A stretch of 64,000 bases of DNA, taken from Shimia isoporae (GTDB lineage Bacteria > Pseudomonadota > Alphaproteobacteria > Rhodobacterales > Rhodobacteraceae). The stretch is taken from positions 248,001-312,000 of the forward strand of contig NZ_SMGR01000003.1 of the NCBI RefSeq assembly GCF_004346865.1, given 5' to 3'. The translations under genes and the position numbers were made by a program. The notes under the pieces were generated by a model that was not told where the DNA came from, made no database searches, and saw only the letters and a list, made by a program, of their open reading frames with translations. Of this stretch, positions 25,920 to 36,022 are shown in pieces; the stretch's first letter is position 1, and every line of letters begins with the position of its first letter.

Positions 25920-26191
25920 GAAACCGGTCCCTTTGTTGTCCGGTACAAGACATCGCCTGAATCCGCCATCACATGCCAATCACAGTTGCATTAGAAAAAT
26001 GACAGTCGGGAATGCCGCGAACCCGCCTTCACAAACCATCCAACTTTCCGGTCAAGTGCTGCGACGTCAGATGTAAACTTTGGTTATAAATCCGTTAATG
26101 CCCCTTTTCTTTTGGCTCTGAATGCTCACAACGGGGCGCAACGCCGCGACGACGGTGACATTCAAAAAACGGAAACACCACGGGACACCTC

Positions 26192-29100
26192 ATGAAACGA
26201 AGCAATGATTTTGTGCGCCTTGCGGCGCGCGGCGGACGCTTGACCAAAGCAGGGGGCACAGTTGTCAGCATCGCGCCGTCGGTGATCGCAGGGGCGATGA
26301 TAGCAAACGCCCCACAGGCGTCTGCCGACACGGTAACAACGACCCAAACAACGGCCTTTGTCACGTCGGATACAGGCGATCATACGATCGAGTCTGGTGG
26401 GTCCGTGCAAGTCGACCCTGTCGCAGGTGACGGTGCAGTGGTTCTGACTGCGCCGGACTATTCGGGCACACTCGCAAACCACGGGACGGTATCTGCCGCC
26501 AATGGCATTCTGGATGAGTATGCAGGCGTGGTCGTCGCAGGCGACCTGTCTGGTGCAATCAACAACGCGGGCTCGATCACGGCGGCGCAAGACGGAGGGG
26601 TTTTCCGCTACATTCGCGGCATCGAGGTACAACAGGACGTCTCTGGCACTATTCTGACCTCGGGATCGGTTCACGCAGAGCTTACAAACGCTGACTTCTA
26701 CGGCGACGCGGTTGCGGTCGAGGTTCAAAACGTATCGGGCACCATCCGCAACGAAGGTAGCCTGAGCGTCTACGCGGAAGGCGAAGACATGATTGCGCGC
26801 GGGATCTACACTGAGGATGTTTCCGGCGAAATCGTGAACACCGGTACAATTTCGCTAACAGCCGAAGGAACTTTGGACGCAAGCGCTGACGGGATCGAAG
26901 CCGGTCACATCGGTGGGCAAGTGGTCAACTCCGGCGACATTCTGTTGACTGTCACGTCCGGGCATCGTGCTCAAGCCAATGACGGCATCGAGGTGCGCGA
27001 CGTGTCCGGTCATCTGGAAAACAGTGGCACCATCACAGCTGTCATAGCGGCAGGTGTGGAAGGACGCGCAAGCGTGGACGGTATCGAAACGTCAACGATT
27101 ACCGGTACATTTGTGAACTCAGGTCAGATTAGTTTGGACGTGACCGGCGGCTACACCGGCGCGGATGCAATCGACACCAGCGCCATCGAAGCAGGCGCCG
27201 AGTTCACCAACACTGCCGATCTGAGCTACACGAGTCAGGCGGGCTCTGAGTCACTTGGCAACGATAGCCTCGACCTCGGCGACATCCATGGCGACGCAAT
27301 CAATCACGGAACCTTGTACGGGATGGCTACAGCCGAAGACCTGGCAAGCGCAGGGTCTATCGATTTTTATGACGTTACAGGGATGCTCACCAACACGGGC
27401 GACATCACTTTGATCGCACGCGCAGACTTCGGCGACGCCTTGGCTGAAGGTATTGCCGGTGATGATGTTGATGGCGTGTTGTCCAACAGCGGCACACTCG
27501 ACATTCAATCCGAAGGGCTGGCCACAGCCGAGAGCTACGGCATCGCTGTGCGCGACATTAACGGAGTACTTTCCAATAGCGGGGATATGACCGTAGCAGC
27601 GACAGCTGGAGACTATGCCTTGGCTTCCGGACTGGACGTCTATGATATGAGCGGACATCTGGAAAATAGCGGCGCGATCACATCCCAGTCTACCGGTAGC
27701 TATGCTGATGCATTTGGGATAATTAGCGGCGCGCTACTAAGTGGCGGTACACTCGTCAACAGCGGCGACGTCACAGCGGTAGCGCATGCGACGAGCTCAG
27801 CTGTTATTCCCGAAATGCCCTTGCCGCCGGAAGTGGGCCTAGGAGCCTATGCTTCTGCTCTGGACTTGTGGGATATCGAGAGCGGTGCGCAGGCACTCAA
27901 TACAGGCACCCTGTCCTCAAGCGCGACAGTGACCGGCAGCGGAATGGGTGAAGCTCTCGGCTTGTTTGCCGGTACTGTGGACGGAAACTTGAGGAACGAA
28001 GGCTCGGTTAACGTCAGCGTCTATGTGGATGCAGGTTTGGCGGGCAGCGCCGCAGTCGCAATTGACGGTGTGGGCGTCGCCGGATCTTTCGAAAACACAG
28101 GCAACCTGACTTCCAATGCGACCCTCGACACAGACGGATTTTTGAACGCAACTGGTATCAGCGTTACGGGAGCCTTCGGCCGTGTCTTGAACCACGGGAA
28201 TATCTCGGCACTGTCAGGTTCGACCTCCGAGTCTGCTATCGGCGCCATTGCTTTGGGGATCGAAGCTTTTGATTTGGGCACGACTGGATACGTTGAAAAT
28301 ATGGGAGCGCTCAATGTCACCGCCAACAGCGGCGGCGGCTTCGCGACCGCCATCGGTATTGCCTCAAATCTCGCGGATGCGGGTAGCCAGATCATACACT
28401 CGGGAGCGATTTCCGTGACTGGCCAGGGTGCGAACTCACGCGCCTACGGTATTTTTGCCTCCCAAGCCAATGGCACGGTCACCGTGACCGGTGACATTTC
28501 GTCCGCCGCGGAGGATGAGGCTTATGCAGTCATGCTTCAAGACGGTGCGGGTCAACTCGAAATCGAGACAACAGCAACTCTGGATGGCCTGATCGGTGTC
28601 GGGCGGCACGACGTGACACTTACCCATGTGGGCGGCAACCAGATCTACTACTTTGAGGATACCGCGACTGCGGATGGAACTTTTGAAACTATTGTTGCTA
28701 TTCCAAATGGGGCGTGGTTCTCAAAGGATACTGGTGGCGATGCGCCTGTTTACGCATCCTATGTCGCGCAGGGTCTGGCCCCAAACATGGACGAGAGCTT
28801 TGCCATTGCCGGGCTGACCGCGACTCTGGGGCGCCAATTGGATGGGCAGCAATCTCGACCCGAAGTCAGCCGCAATCAGACCAGCTTGTCCGCAGAGCGG
28901 CCGGTCTGGACCGGTCCCTCCCCCTATGCAGTGTTTACCACCAACCGCAGCAGAAACAGTGGCCTTCTCGACAGTCGGTTGCACAGCCTTTCAGTCGGTC
29001 TGACCGGAGAAACCGACACAGGGCTTCGGCTCGGTGCTGGGGTCAGTGTTCTGGAGAATGACGGCACCTATGATGGCAACGGCTTCGGAACGGATGGATA

Positions 29101-29695
29101 TTTGCTGAGCGCCTTGGCCGCCAAGGATTTTGGCTGGGCTGACCTACATTTTGGCGTTGGCTTTGGTGGGTTCAATCACAACAGTTCGCGTCAGATCGGC
29201 AACTCGCCGGACGCAGTTTCCAATTACGACAGCACACTGTGGAACGTCCACTTGGGAATGCGACGCGACTACGATTTGCAGAATGGCATGATCTTTACGC
29301 CTGAGCTTTCATTGATTTACGGCGAACACGACCGCGAGGCCTACACCGAAACCGGAAGCCTCGCCAACGCCACCGTTGGCGCGCGTAACAGCAGCTTTGG
29401 CGAAGCCCGTTTGGGGACGGGTTTTGCATTGCCAACAAACAGCGGCTTCTGGCGCGCGTCCGTTTCGGCTGTGCATCGCGACGGCAATCGGCCCGGTGCG
29501 GTCAATGTGTCAATATTCGGTGATACCGTGACCTTCTCCACGCCCGGCTATGAATCAGAAACCTTTGGCGAGATTGCCTTGGGTTATGAAGCTGATTTTG
29601 GCAATGGCGGAACATTGCGCGTCGGGGCCATCAGCACCATTGGCGCTTCGACCGAAACCCAGGCGCTGGCAGCGTCCTACAAACTGGTTTTTTGA
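26192..29695 (+). CDS. Autotransporter with repeat-rich passenger (type Va secretion)
   Basis: A 1167-residue protein. A long signal sequence ends near ASADT (about residue 46). The passenger (about 50-860) is built from some 20 imperfect repeats of about 35-50 residues, each with an N-S-G or N-T-G turn followed by a short strand (NSGDI, NTGTI, NEGSL), as in a beta-solenoid. The last 260 residues (from about 905, VWTGPSPYAVFTTNRSRNSG) form the autotransporter beta-barrel and end in the required terminal Phe (SYKLVF). Such proteins are displayed or released at the cell surface, often for adhesion. A LuxR-type gene follows. Confidence 0.9.
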   Translation: MKRSNDFVRLAARGGRLTKAGGTVVSIAPSVIAGAMIANAPQASADTVTTTQTTAFVTSDTGDHTIESGGSVQVDPVAGDGAVVLTAPDYSGTLANHGTVSAANGILDEYAGVVVAGDLSGAINNAGSITAAQDGGVFRYIRGIEVQQDVSGTILTSGSVHAELTNADFYGDAVAVEVQNVSGTIRNEGSLSVYAEGEDMIARGIYTEDVSGEIVNTGTISLTAEGTLDASADGIEAGHIGGQVVNSGDILLTVTSGHRAQANDGIEVRDVSGHLENSGTITAVIAAGVEGRASVDGIETSTITGTFVNSGQISLDVTGGYTGADAIDTSAIEAGAEFTNTADLSYTSQAGSESLGNDSLDLGDIHGDAINHGTLYGMATAEDLASAGSIDFYDVTGMLTNTGDITLIARADFGDALAEGIAGDDVDGVLSNSGTLDIQSEGLATAESYGIAVRDINGVLSNSGDMTVAATAGDYALASGLDVYDMSGHLENSGAITSQSTGSYADAFGIISGALLSGGTLVNSGDVTAVAHATSSAVIPEMPLPPEVGLGAYASALDLWDIESGAQALNTGTLSSSATVTGSGMGEALGLFAGTVDGNLRNEGSVNVSVYVDAGLAGSAAVAIDGVGVAGSFENTGNLTSNATLDTDGFLNATGISVTGAFGRVLNHGNISALSGSTSESAIGAIALGIEAFDLGTTGYVENMGALNVTANSGGGFATAIGIASNLADAGSQIIHSGAISVTGQGANSRAYGIFASQANGTVTVTGDISSAAEDEAYAVMLQDGAGQLEIETTATLDGLIGVGRHDVTLTHVGGNQIYYFEDTATADGTFETIVAIPNGAWFSKDTGGDAPVYASYVAQGLAPNMDESFAIAGLTATLGRQLDGQQSRPEVSRNQTSLSAERPVWTGPSPYAVFTTNRSRNSGLLDSRLHSLSVGLTGETDTGLRLGAGVSVLENDGTYDGNGFGTDGYLLSALAAKDFGWADLHFGVGFGGFNHNSSRQIGNSPDAVSNYDSTLWNVHLGMRRDYDLQNGMIFTPELSLIYGEHDREAYTETGSLANATVGARNSSFGEARLGTGFALPTNSGFWRASVSAVHRDGNRPGAVNVSIFGDTVTFSTPGYESETFGEIALGYEADFGNGGTLRVGAISTIGASTETQALAASYKLVF

Positions 29696-29817
29696 ACACG
29701 TAGGCGCTGAAAGTGGCACATCGAGCACAACCCGTCGCAGGGCTGCCCAGGAGCCTTGAGCATACCGGGCGGGTTGTTGTTTATGCCGCCGCAATGGATG
29801 ACATAAAGGACCGAGCC

Positions 29818-30318
29818 ATGATCAACAAAAAACGCCTCAAGTGGGCATTTGTCGCCACACTTGTGTGTGCCATTGTGATGCTGATCGAAGACGGTGGCGA
29901 AGCGCTGGGGTGGGTGTGGGTCGAAGAATGGGACGAGCTGCACGTCTGGGAATTCATGATTGTTGGACTGCTGATTGTGGCTGTGGTGATCCTGGGTATC
30001 GAAGTCCGGAACATGCAGCGCTATCAGGAAACGCTTGAAGACAAAATATCTCGCGCATCCGGAGCCTTTGAGGACCTTTTGGAGGCCTATTTCAACCAGT
30101 GGTCTTTCAGCGCTGCGGAACGCGACATTACACGCCTCATTCTCAAAGGCTGTTCCACAGCGGAAATCGCGGAAATCCGCAACTCCAAGGAAGGCACGGT
30201 CAAAGCGCAGACCAACTCGATCTACAAGAAATCGGGCTACGCCGGGAAAACCCAACTGCTGAGTGCGTTTCTTGAAGACCTCACCGACGGCGGTTCAGTC
30301 GCTGCAGTGGCAAATTGA
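29818..30318 (+). CDS. Membrane-anchored LuxR-type HTH regulator
   Basis: A 166-residue protein from the ATG at 29818 (AGGA eight bases upstream). Two hydrophobic segments, about residues 8-23 and 45-61, are separated by an acidic loop (EDGGEALGWVWVEEWDE). A short coiled region follows, then a LuxR/GerE HTH near the C-terminus (FSAAERDITRLILKGCSTAEIAEI, with GTVKAQTNSIYKKSG as recognition helix). The open frame starts 35 codons earlier without a good ribosome site. It follows the autotransporter by about 120 bases on the same strand and may regulate surface functions in response to an envelope signal. Confidence 0.82.
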   Translation: MINKKRLKWAFVATLVCAIVMLIEDGGEALGWVWVEEWDELHVWEFMIVGLLIVAVVILGIEVRNMQRYQETLEDKISRASGAFEDLLEAYFNQWSFSAAERDITRLILKGCSTAEIAEIRNSKEGTVKAQTNSIYKKSGYAGKTQLLSAFLEDLTDGGSVAAVAN

Positions 30319-30336
30319 TCATCGAAACTTAAAAGT

Positions 30337-31116
30337 TCAATTGGCTCGCGCACGCACATGCGCGAGCCAGTTGCTCAATTCCCTTGTTCGCACCTTCGGA
30401 ATCAGGCTGTCGGCCTGCCCTCCAAGACGCAGAGCGGCCTCCGGATCGTTGTCCGCAACCATCAAATGCGGCGTGAGATCTTCTCCGTCCCCAAAGACAC
30501 TTCGCCCACCAGTGGAACCAGCAACATCCAGCGCAGTCATCTCCGGGTGGTATTGCACTCCCCAGAAATCCACTCCGCCAGCTTCAAATGCCATCGCCTG
30601 CACAGGTGAATGGGCGTTGCCGGCCAACAGAACGGCGCCGTCTGGCAGGCGCTGAACCTCATCGCGGTGCACACAGGGCACGCAATACCCGTCATCACGC
30701 CCCGCCATCATTGGGTGAAGCTTTCCGGCAACCGTCGGCGCGATGTCTTTCGCGAGCCCAACTTCCATGCCGTTTGGCGAGGCTCCGACGGCACCACCCA
30801 GCACCACCGCCGCCAATTGCAGTCCGTTGCAAGACCCCCAAACGGGACGACCGGTGTCAAACACTTGTGCCATCGACGCGCGAAGTGGCGCGGCTTCGTC
30901 CGCGTCGGTTGCCCAAGCCACGCCTGAGCCCGAGAAAACAACGCCGTCAATGCCATCCAGAGCATCTTCCCGCAGGGGAGCTGCATAGGGACATTCCACA
31001 ACAATCCGACTCTCCGGCGCCAACCCTTGAAAAGCCCGAACAAACGGGACAGCACCAGACTTCCCCTTGGCCAGCAACTCAGGAGTGTTGCTTTCAATAA
31101 TGAGAATCGAGGTCAT
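30337..31116 (-). CDS. Class I glutamine amidotransferase-like protein
   Basis: A 259-residue protein with a class I GATase triad: Cys96 in GSCNGLQ, His190 and Glu192 in QYHPEM. It has no fused synthetase domain. Free-standing GATase1 proteins include gamma-glutamyl-polyamine or GMP-synthase-like hydrolases; the substrate is unclear. It lies 3' of pheS on the same strand, beyond the pheS terminator. It converges on the LuxR-type gene. Confidence 0.87.
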   Translation of the reverse strand: MTSILIIESNTPELLAKGKSGAVPFVRAFQGLAPESRIVVECPYAAPLREDALDGIDGVVFSGSGVAWATDADEAAPLRASMAQVFDTGRPVWGSCNGLQLAAVVLGGAVGASPNGMEVGLAKDIAPTVAGKLHPMMAGRDDGYCVPCVHRDEVQRLPDGAVLLAGNAHSPVQAMAFEAGGVDFWGVQYHPEMTALDVAGSTGGRSVFGDGEDLTPHLMVADNDPEAALRLGGQADSLIPKVRTRELSNWLAHVRARAN

Positions 31117-31188
31117 GACAGCTCTCCCTTTTGAAGGCAGCTTACCAACTCGAGGGCATGGCAGTGGTCCGTTCGCGACACCGGCATG

Positions 31189-31211
31189 AAAAAGGGCGCC
31201 TATGGCGCCCC
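31189..31211 (-). terminator. Terminator of pheS
   Basis: On the minus strand, GGGCGCC-ATA-GGCGCCC followed by TTTTT, immediately downstream of the pheS stop. Confidence 0.85.
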
Positions 31212-31215
31212 AAAG

Positions 31216-32286
31216 TCAACGGTTCAAACCGCCGTGCAACGTTGGCTGATCGAGGCTGGCAAAGCCGTAGTGGCGCAGCCAACGCAAGTCGCTGTCAAAG
31301 AAATCCCGAAGATCAGGAATGCCGTATTTCAGCATCGCCAACCGGTCGATACCGATACCAAAGGCAAAGCCCTGATACTCCTGCGGATCTATGCCGCCAG
31401 CTTCAAGAACCTTGGGGTGCACCATTCCGGAGCCCAAAACCTCAAGCCAATCATCGCCTTCGCCAACTTTAACTGTGCCGCCTTCCCAGCTGCACTGAAT
31501 GTCGACTTCGGCAGATGGTTCGGTGAACGGGAAGTGGCTCGCACGGAAACGGGTTTTCACCTCGGTACCGAAGAAGGCAGTGAAAAACTCTTCCAGCACC
31601 CACTTCAGATTGGCCATTGAAATGTCCTTGCCCAAAGCAAGTCCCTCGACCTGATGGAACATCGGCGTATGGGTCTGGTCGTAGTCCGCACGGTACACGC
31701 GCCCCGGGCAGATAATGCGGATTGGCGCCCCGGTTTTTTCCATCGAACGGATCTGAACAGGGCTGGTGTGCGTGCGCAGAACATGCGGCGGGCGGTTATC
31801 GCCTTCGGCGCGATGAGTGTAGAACGTGTCCATCTCCGCACGCGCTGGGTGGTGCCCGGGAATGTTCAGGGCATCAAAGTTGTACCAGTCGGTTTCGATC
31901 TGGGGTCCCTCGGCCACCGAGAAGCCCATGTCGGCGAAAATCGCTGTAACCTCTTCGGTCACCTGACTGATCGGGTGGATCGATCCCACCCGACGGTTGC
32001 GGGCCGGCAAGGTCACATCCAACCACTCAGTTGCCAGGCGCGCGTCCAAAGCCGCATCGGCCAGTGCGACCTTTTTGGCGGCCAACGCAGAGTTGATCTC
32101 GTTCTTCAACGCGTTCAGCGCCGGACCGGCAACCTGACGCTCTTCTGGCGTCATCTTGCCGAGCTCGCGCATCTTCAGGCTAACTTCGCCTTTTTTGCCC
32201 ACAGCTTGCAAACGCAGCTCTTCGAGAGTGGCCTCATCCGCCGCCGCGGCAATCGCTTCGATATATTTGGTGCGCAGATCGTCCAT
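31216..32286 (-). CDS. pheS: Phenylalanine-tRNA ligase alpha subunit
   Basis: A 356-residue protein: an N-terminal coiled-coil ([35 protein letters not shown]) followed by the class II catalytic core. The core has the family stretches [71 protein letters not shown] and [17 protein letters not shown] (motif 3). It is the catalytic subunit that forms Phe-AMP. A terminator directly follows it, so pheT (6966-9365) is not cotranscribed. Confidence 0.98.
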   Translation of the reverse strand: MDDLRTKYIEAIAAAADEATLEELRLQAVGKKGEVSLKMRELGKMTPEERQVAGPALNALKNEINSALAAKKVALADAALDARLATEWLDVTLPARNRRVGSIHPISQVTEEVTAIFADMGFSVAEGPQIETDWYNFDALNIPGHHPARAEMDTFYTHRAEGDNRPPHVLRTHTSPVQIRSMEKTGAPIRIICPGRVYRADYDQTHTPMFHQVEGLALGKDISMANLKWVLEEFFTAFFGTEVKTRFRASHFPFTEPSAEVDIQCSWEGGTVKVGEGDDWLEVLGSGMVHPKVLEAGGIDPQEYQGFAFGIGIDRLAMLKYGIPDLRDFFDSDLRWLRHYGFASLDQPTLHGGLNR

Positions 32287-32384
32287 CGGGGCCCGTCCCA
32301 GCTAAGAAAATTACCGCAGACCTCCTACCACACGACCTTGCGATTGCAAGCGTTGAGGGAGGTCTACGGCAAAACCCGAACGGC

Positions 32385-33809
32385 CTACTTCCAGATTTCA
32401 GCGTCCACACCCCGAGCGATCTCGGGGTGATCGGCAATGTGGAACTCTGGTGTTTTGCCTGCGGCACGCTGCGCGCGATAGTCGTTCACCAGCCGGATCA
32501 CAATCGGACTGAGGATGGCAAGCGCAAAGAGGTTCATGACAGCCATGATCGCAATGGCCGCATCTGCAGCGTTGAACACGACCGCCACAGTCTGCACCGA
32601 GCCCCAAAGCACAACCGCCATGACGCCCACGCGCAATACGGACATACGCGCGTTGGTCCCAAGCTTCAGATAGACCATGCCGCTTTCAGCATATCCGTAA
32701 CACGCGATGATGGTTGTGAAGGCAAAGAGAAGAACCGCAATTGCGATAAAGTAGGACCCAAACGGCCCGAGGAAGTATTCCGCAGCTTTCTGTGTCATCA
32801 CGATCCCCTCAAGCAAATTGCCATTGGCATCGACCATCTGGTGGGCGCCCGACACGATGATCATCACCGCAGTCGCGGTACAGACAAGGATGGTATCGAC
32901 GAACACGCCAAACGCCTGCACAAAACCCTGGCTGACCGGATGGTGCGGCACCGGAGTGGCCGCCGCTGCGATGTTGGGCGCAGAGCCCATGCCCGCCTCG
33001 TTGGAGAACAGGCCGCGCTTTACGCCATTGAGCAGTGCCACCATCATACCGCCTGCGGCGCCGCCGGCCACTTCCTGAAGGCCGAACGCGCTACGGAATA
33101 TTGACGTGAACACTTCGGGCAATTGACCGAGGTTGGTGAGCAGAACCCAAACCGCGACCAGCATGTAGATACCGGCCATGAAAGGGACGAGGATTTCGGC
33201 CACGCGCGAGATCGAACGGATGCCGCCAAAGATGACCAAGCCGGTCAGTGCCGCGATAATTAGACCCGACGCGATTGGCGGGATGCCGACGGAGCTCTCC
33301 ATGGCTTGCGCAATCGAGTTCGACTGCACTGCGTTGATGATTAAACCGAAAGCAAAAATCAAACAGACCGCGAAAATCGTGCCTAGCCACGGCAGGTTCA
33401 TACCGCGGGCGATGTAGAACGCGGGACCGCCACGGTAATTCCCCTGCGGGCCTTTGACCTTGTATAGCTGCGCCAGCGCACTCTCTGCCATTGCAGTCGC
33501 CATGCCCAGCATGGCCACAATCCACATCCAGAATATCGCGCCCGGACCACCGACACCGATTGCGACAGCAACACCTGCAAGGTTGCCGGTTCCAATTCGT
33601 GACGCGAGGCTGATTGCCAAAGCTTGAAACGGAGAAATTCCCGCTTTGTCGGCTTCATCGGTGCTCACGGTCAAACGCACCATTTCACCGAAATTGCGGA
33701 ACTGCAGAAATCCGAACCGAACGGTAAAATAGATGCCCAGCCCCGTGAGCACATAAATCAGAACATGGCCCCAAAGCAGACCGTTAATAAAATCAATAAT
33801 CGCCGTCAT
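32385..33809 (-). CDS. Alanine/glycine:cation symporter (AGCS family)
   Basis: A 474-residue multi-helix membrane protein. Family motifs include RIGTGNLAGVAVAIGVGGPGAIFWMW (AGCS signature near the N-terminus), KGPQGNYRGGPAFYIARGM and RGLFSNEAGMGSAPNIAAAA. It imports alanine or glycine with Na+ or H+. The start MTAIIDFINGLLWGH at 33809 was chosen because upstream residues are hydrophilic and Arg-rich without family match; an ATG at 33821 is also possible. It sits upstream of pheS on the same strand. Confidence 0.93.
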   Translation of the reverse strand: MTAIIDFINGLLWGHVLIYVLTGLGIYFTVRFGFLQFRNFGEMVRLTVSTDEADKAGISPFQALAISLASRIGTGNLAGVAVAIGVGGPGAIFWMWIVAMLGMATAMAESALAQLYKVKGPQGNYRGGPAFYIARGMNLPWLGTIFAVCLIFAFGLIINAVQSNSIAQAMESSVGIPPIASGLIIAALTGLVIFGGIRSISRVAEILVPFMAGIYMLVAVWVLLTNLGQLPEVFTSIFRSAFGLQEVAGGAAGGMMVALLNGVKRGLFSNEAGMGSAPNIAAAATPVPHHPVSQGFVQAFGVFVDTILVCTATAVMIIVSGAHQMVDANGNLLEGIVMTQKAAEYFLGPFGSYFIAIAVLLFAFTTIIACYGYAESGMVYLKLGTNARMSVLRVGVMAVVLWGSVQTVAVVFNAADAAIAIMAVMNLFALAILSPIVIRLVNDYRAQRAAGKTPEFHIADHPEIARGVDAEIWK

Positions 33810-34016
33810 ATCATGTCCCATTCTAGGCTGGCCGCCAGACCTTGCAAAATGCGCAGGCCGACCTTCTGCCAACCGGATTCGAATGAGATATTAACGATTT
33901 ACCAATCAAGGAGGTAGCGACCACCGCACGGAATCGTTGGCAACTCCCGCCGAAGTTTTGGGAAGTTCAGCCAAAATCGGCGAACCTTTGCAGACCTCGG
34001 GAAAAACCGGCAGGCT

Positions 34017-35078
34017 TTAGCCGACCGCCAGAGCAAGTCGTGTCGGACTTACCGGACGCGCGGTCCGGCCATAGAACGCCGTTTGTTCTTTCAACTCCGG
34101 AAACAGTGCCAAAATTTCTTCTTTGGCCGCGATCTCAAGCCCGTCCAGCGCCATGGCGCCGGGATAGAAACTCTCGCTCTCTACGCCGTCCGCCTCAACA
34201 ATCTGATGACTGTCAAACATCATGTGAAAGTATGTCACTTCGGGCATCTGCCGAAGTGCGATCCGGTCTCCATCGACCAACGCCTTCGCAGGCACAAAGA
34301 TCTCTTCCTCGCCAAAAAACAACTCAGCCCGCCAACCGGTCAAAAGCATCCGATGGTTTTGTGAAACATAGTGCGTCCGCGACGCCCCCAGTGTTCCACG
34401 CGCGAACCGCACTGGCGCGAAATTACCGAACCCTGTCACCGTCCGACGCCCGATCCAGCGCAGAGGCAAAGGCCCGCAATCACGGGTATGGACCAGATCA
34501 CCAGCGTTCAGGCTTTCAATCGGGCGTAGCCCGGCAGGTGTCCTGACGCGCGCTCCTGCCACAAAACATGCTAGACCGGTGTCGCCCGGATCAACCGTCT
34601 CATAAGTCAAAGTCCCCGGATTTGGCTGGTTGAACTGCAATGTCGTTGTGGTCGCTGTCGGCCAAACAAGTACCGGCAGATTTTCGGATGTAGCCCCTGC
34701 CGCGGCACCGTCCAGTGCCAGAATATTCTGCGTGCCGCCGCCAATGTCGTAGAAGTCTACGACCGTACCTGTCTCGGTGTTTGTCAGGGCGTAAGCTTCG
34801 TAGTTTCCATCGCTGCCTCCGTCCGGATCTGTAAGCAGGATTGGAAAATCATCAGCAGAAATAACGTAAATCGTCTCTCCGTTGTCCGGATCAACAGAGA
34901 CCTGAACGTCAGGATGTGTCAGCGGGATCTCGATCCCGACGGTGCCGTCAGCTTGATAGAAACTGACCACAAAATCGTCGGGATCGTCACCACTCGCAAG
35001 CGCGACTTCGAGAAATTCGTTGATGCCCGACGTCCGGGCATACGCATTCGAATAGTGTAGCTCGCTGATACGCGCCAT
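34017..35078 (-). CDS. Hint-domain protein (Hint_2) with lamin-tail-like N-terminus
   Basis: A 353-residue protein. The N-terminal 150 residues (ISELHYSNAYARTSGINEFLEVALASGDDPDDF) look like a lamin-tail-type beta domain. The second half is a Hint_2 domain starting CFVAGARVRTPAGLRPIESLNAGDLVHTRDCGPLPLRWIG, with HYVSQNHRMLL as the B-block-like segment. The Cys that would start protein self-processing (Cys170 by count) is present. Hint_2 proteins are common in Rhodobacterales and often linked to type I secretion; no partner gene is adjacent. It lies between rplT and the symporter gene. Confidence 0.85.
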   Translation of the reverse strand: MARISELHYSNAYARTSGINEFLEVALASGDDPDDFVVSFYQADGTVGIEIPLTHPDVQVSVDPDNGETIYVISADDFPILLTDPDGGSDGNYEAYALTNTETGTVVDFYDIGGGTQNILALDGAAAGATSENLPVLVWPTATTTTLQFNQPNPGTLTYETVDPGDTGLACFVAGARVRTPAGLRPIESLNAGDLVHTRDCGPLPLRWIGRRTVTGFGNFAPVRFARGTLGASRTHYVSQNHRMLLTGWRAELFFGEEEIFVPAKALVDGDRIALRQMPEVTYFHMMFDSHQIVEADGVESESFYPGAMALDGLEIAAKEEILALFPELKEQTAFYGRTARPVSPTRLALAVG

Positions 35079-35280
35079 ACATTTCCCTCACTAGATACCG
35101 AACCAACTCGGAAACAAAAAACACTCGTCCTCACCGCCCAATGTTCCGGCAAAATGGTGAATTTTGAGGAAAGGAATGTGGCGAAGTGGTGAACAAAACC
35201 TTGATGCGGTTGTATTTTTCAACCCTCGAGAGATCTCTCCACCTGGCCAGCTCTTCTGAAAATTGTAGAGGCCAAATCAA

Positions 35281-35310
35281 AAAAAGGCCGCCCCGAAGGA
35301 GCGGCCTTTT
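35281..35310 (-). terminator. Terminator of the rpmI-rplT operon
   Basis: The minus strand reads AAAAGGCCGC, a 9-base loop rich in C and T, then GCGGCCTTTTT with further T residues. It lies directly 3' of rplT. Confidence 0.88.
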
Positions 35311-35331
35311 CTATTCTGTAAAGCGTGTCGC

Positions 35332-35697
35332 TTAAGCGGCCAGCGCGGCTTTCGCCTGATCTACGATCGCTGTGAACGCTTCTGGTTCGTGCACGGCCAG
35401 GTCGGCAAGAACTTTGCGGTCCACTTCGATGCCGGCCAGGTTCAGACCATTGATGAAGCGGCTGTATGTCAGCGCTTCGTCGTGCGCGCGAACGGCAGCG
35501 TTGATACGCTGAATCCACAGCGCACGGAAATTGCGCTTACGATTCTTGCGGTCGCGAGTTGCATACTGGTTCGCCTTGTCGACGGCCTGACGTGCTACCT
35601 TGAAGGTATTTTTACGACGGCCGTAGTAGCCTTTCGCGGCCTTGACGACTTTCTTGTGACGGGCGTGGGTTACGGTACCACCTTTAACGCGGGACAT
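35332..35697 (-). CDS. rplT: 50S ribosomal protein L20
   Basis: A 121-residue basic protein with the L20 pattern [39 protein letters not shown] and [23 protein letters not shown]. It binds 23S rRNA early in 50S assembly. It follows rpmI by 14 bases and is followed by a strong terminator. infC is not in the immediate neighbourhood. Confidence 0.99.
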   Translation of the reverse strand: MSRVKGGTVTHARHKKVVKAAKGYYGRRKNTFKVARQAVDKANQYATRDRKNRKRNFRALWIQRINAAVRAHDEALTYSRFINGLNLAGIEVDRKVLADLAVHEPEAFTAIVDQAKAALAA

Positions 35698-35711
35698 ATC
35701 TCAATCTCCTC

Positions 35712-35912
35712 TTAGCGGTCGTAGGGCATGTAGCCCTTGACGATCTTTGCGTCGGGGGCGGACAGGGTCGTGGTGCCACGGGCGTCACGAATGAATTTTT
35801 TGGTGCGTTTGATCATGCCGTGGCGCTTACCAGCTTGGCCAGCAAGTACTTTACCGGTGGCAGTGACCTTGAAGCGCTTTTTGGCGCTCGACTTAGTCTT
35901 CATCTTAGGCAT
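35712..35912 (-). CDS. rpmI: 50S ribosomal protein L35
   Basis: A 66-residue protein from the ATG at 35912 ([44 protein letters not shown]). The open frame starts 15 codons earlier, but the family start and the GGAG before it fix this ATG. It is the first gene of the rpmI-rplT pair. Confidence 0.98.
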   Translation of the reverse strand: MPKMKTKSSAKKRFKVTATGKVLAGQAGKRHGMIKRTKKFIRDARGTTTLSAPDAKIVKGYMPYDR

Positions 35913-36022
35913 TTCCGTCTCCTTTGTATTCGGTCGGTGACTAACGCGACTCGGCATGCCTTTCAGGCCGGTCGCGCGAATAGAGGCGCCGTATAGTCCG
36001 CCTTGAATGACTCTGCAAGCGA

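Noticed and set aside
26500..28500. Regular repeats that might suggest a CRISPR or satellite array
   Set aside because: They are degenerate protein-level repeats (N-S/T-G turns) of the autotransporter passenger; no identical DNA repeats or spacers.
32427..33104. 225-codon plus-strand open frame
   Set aside because: Antisense to the AGCS symporter, which is well supported.
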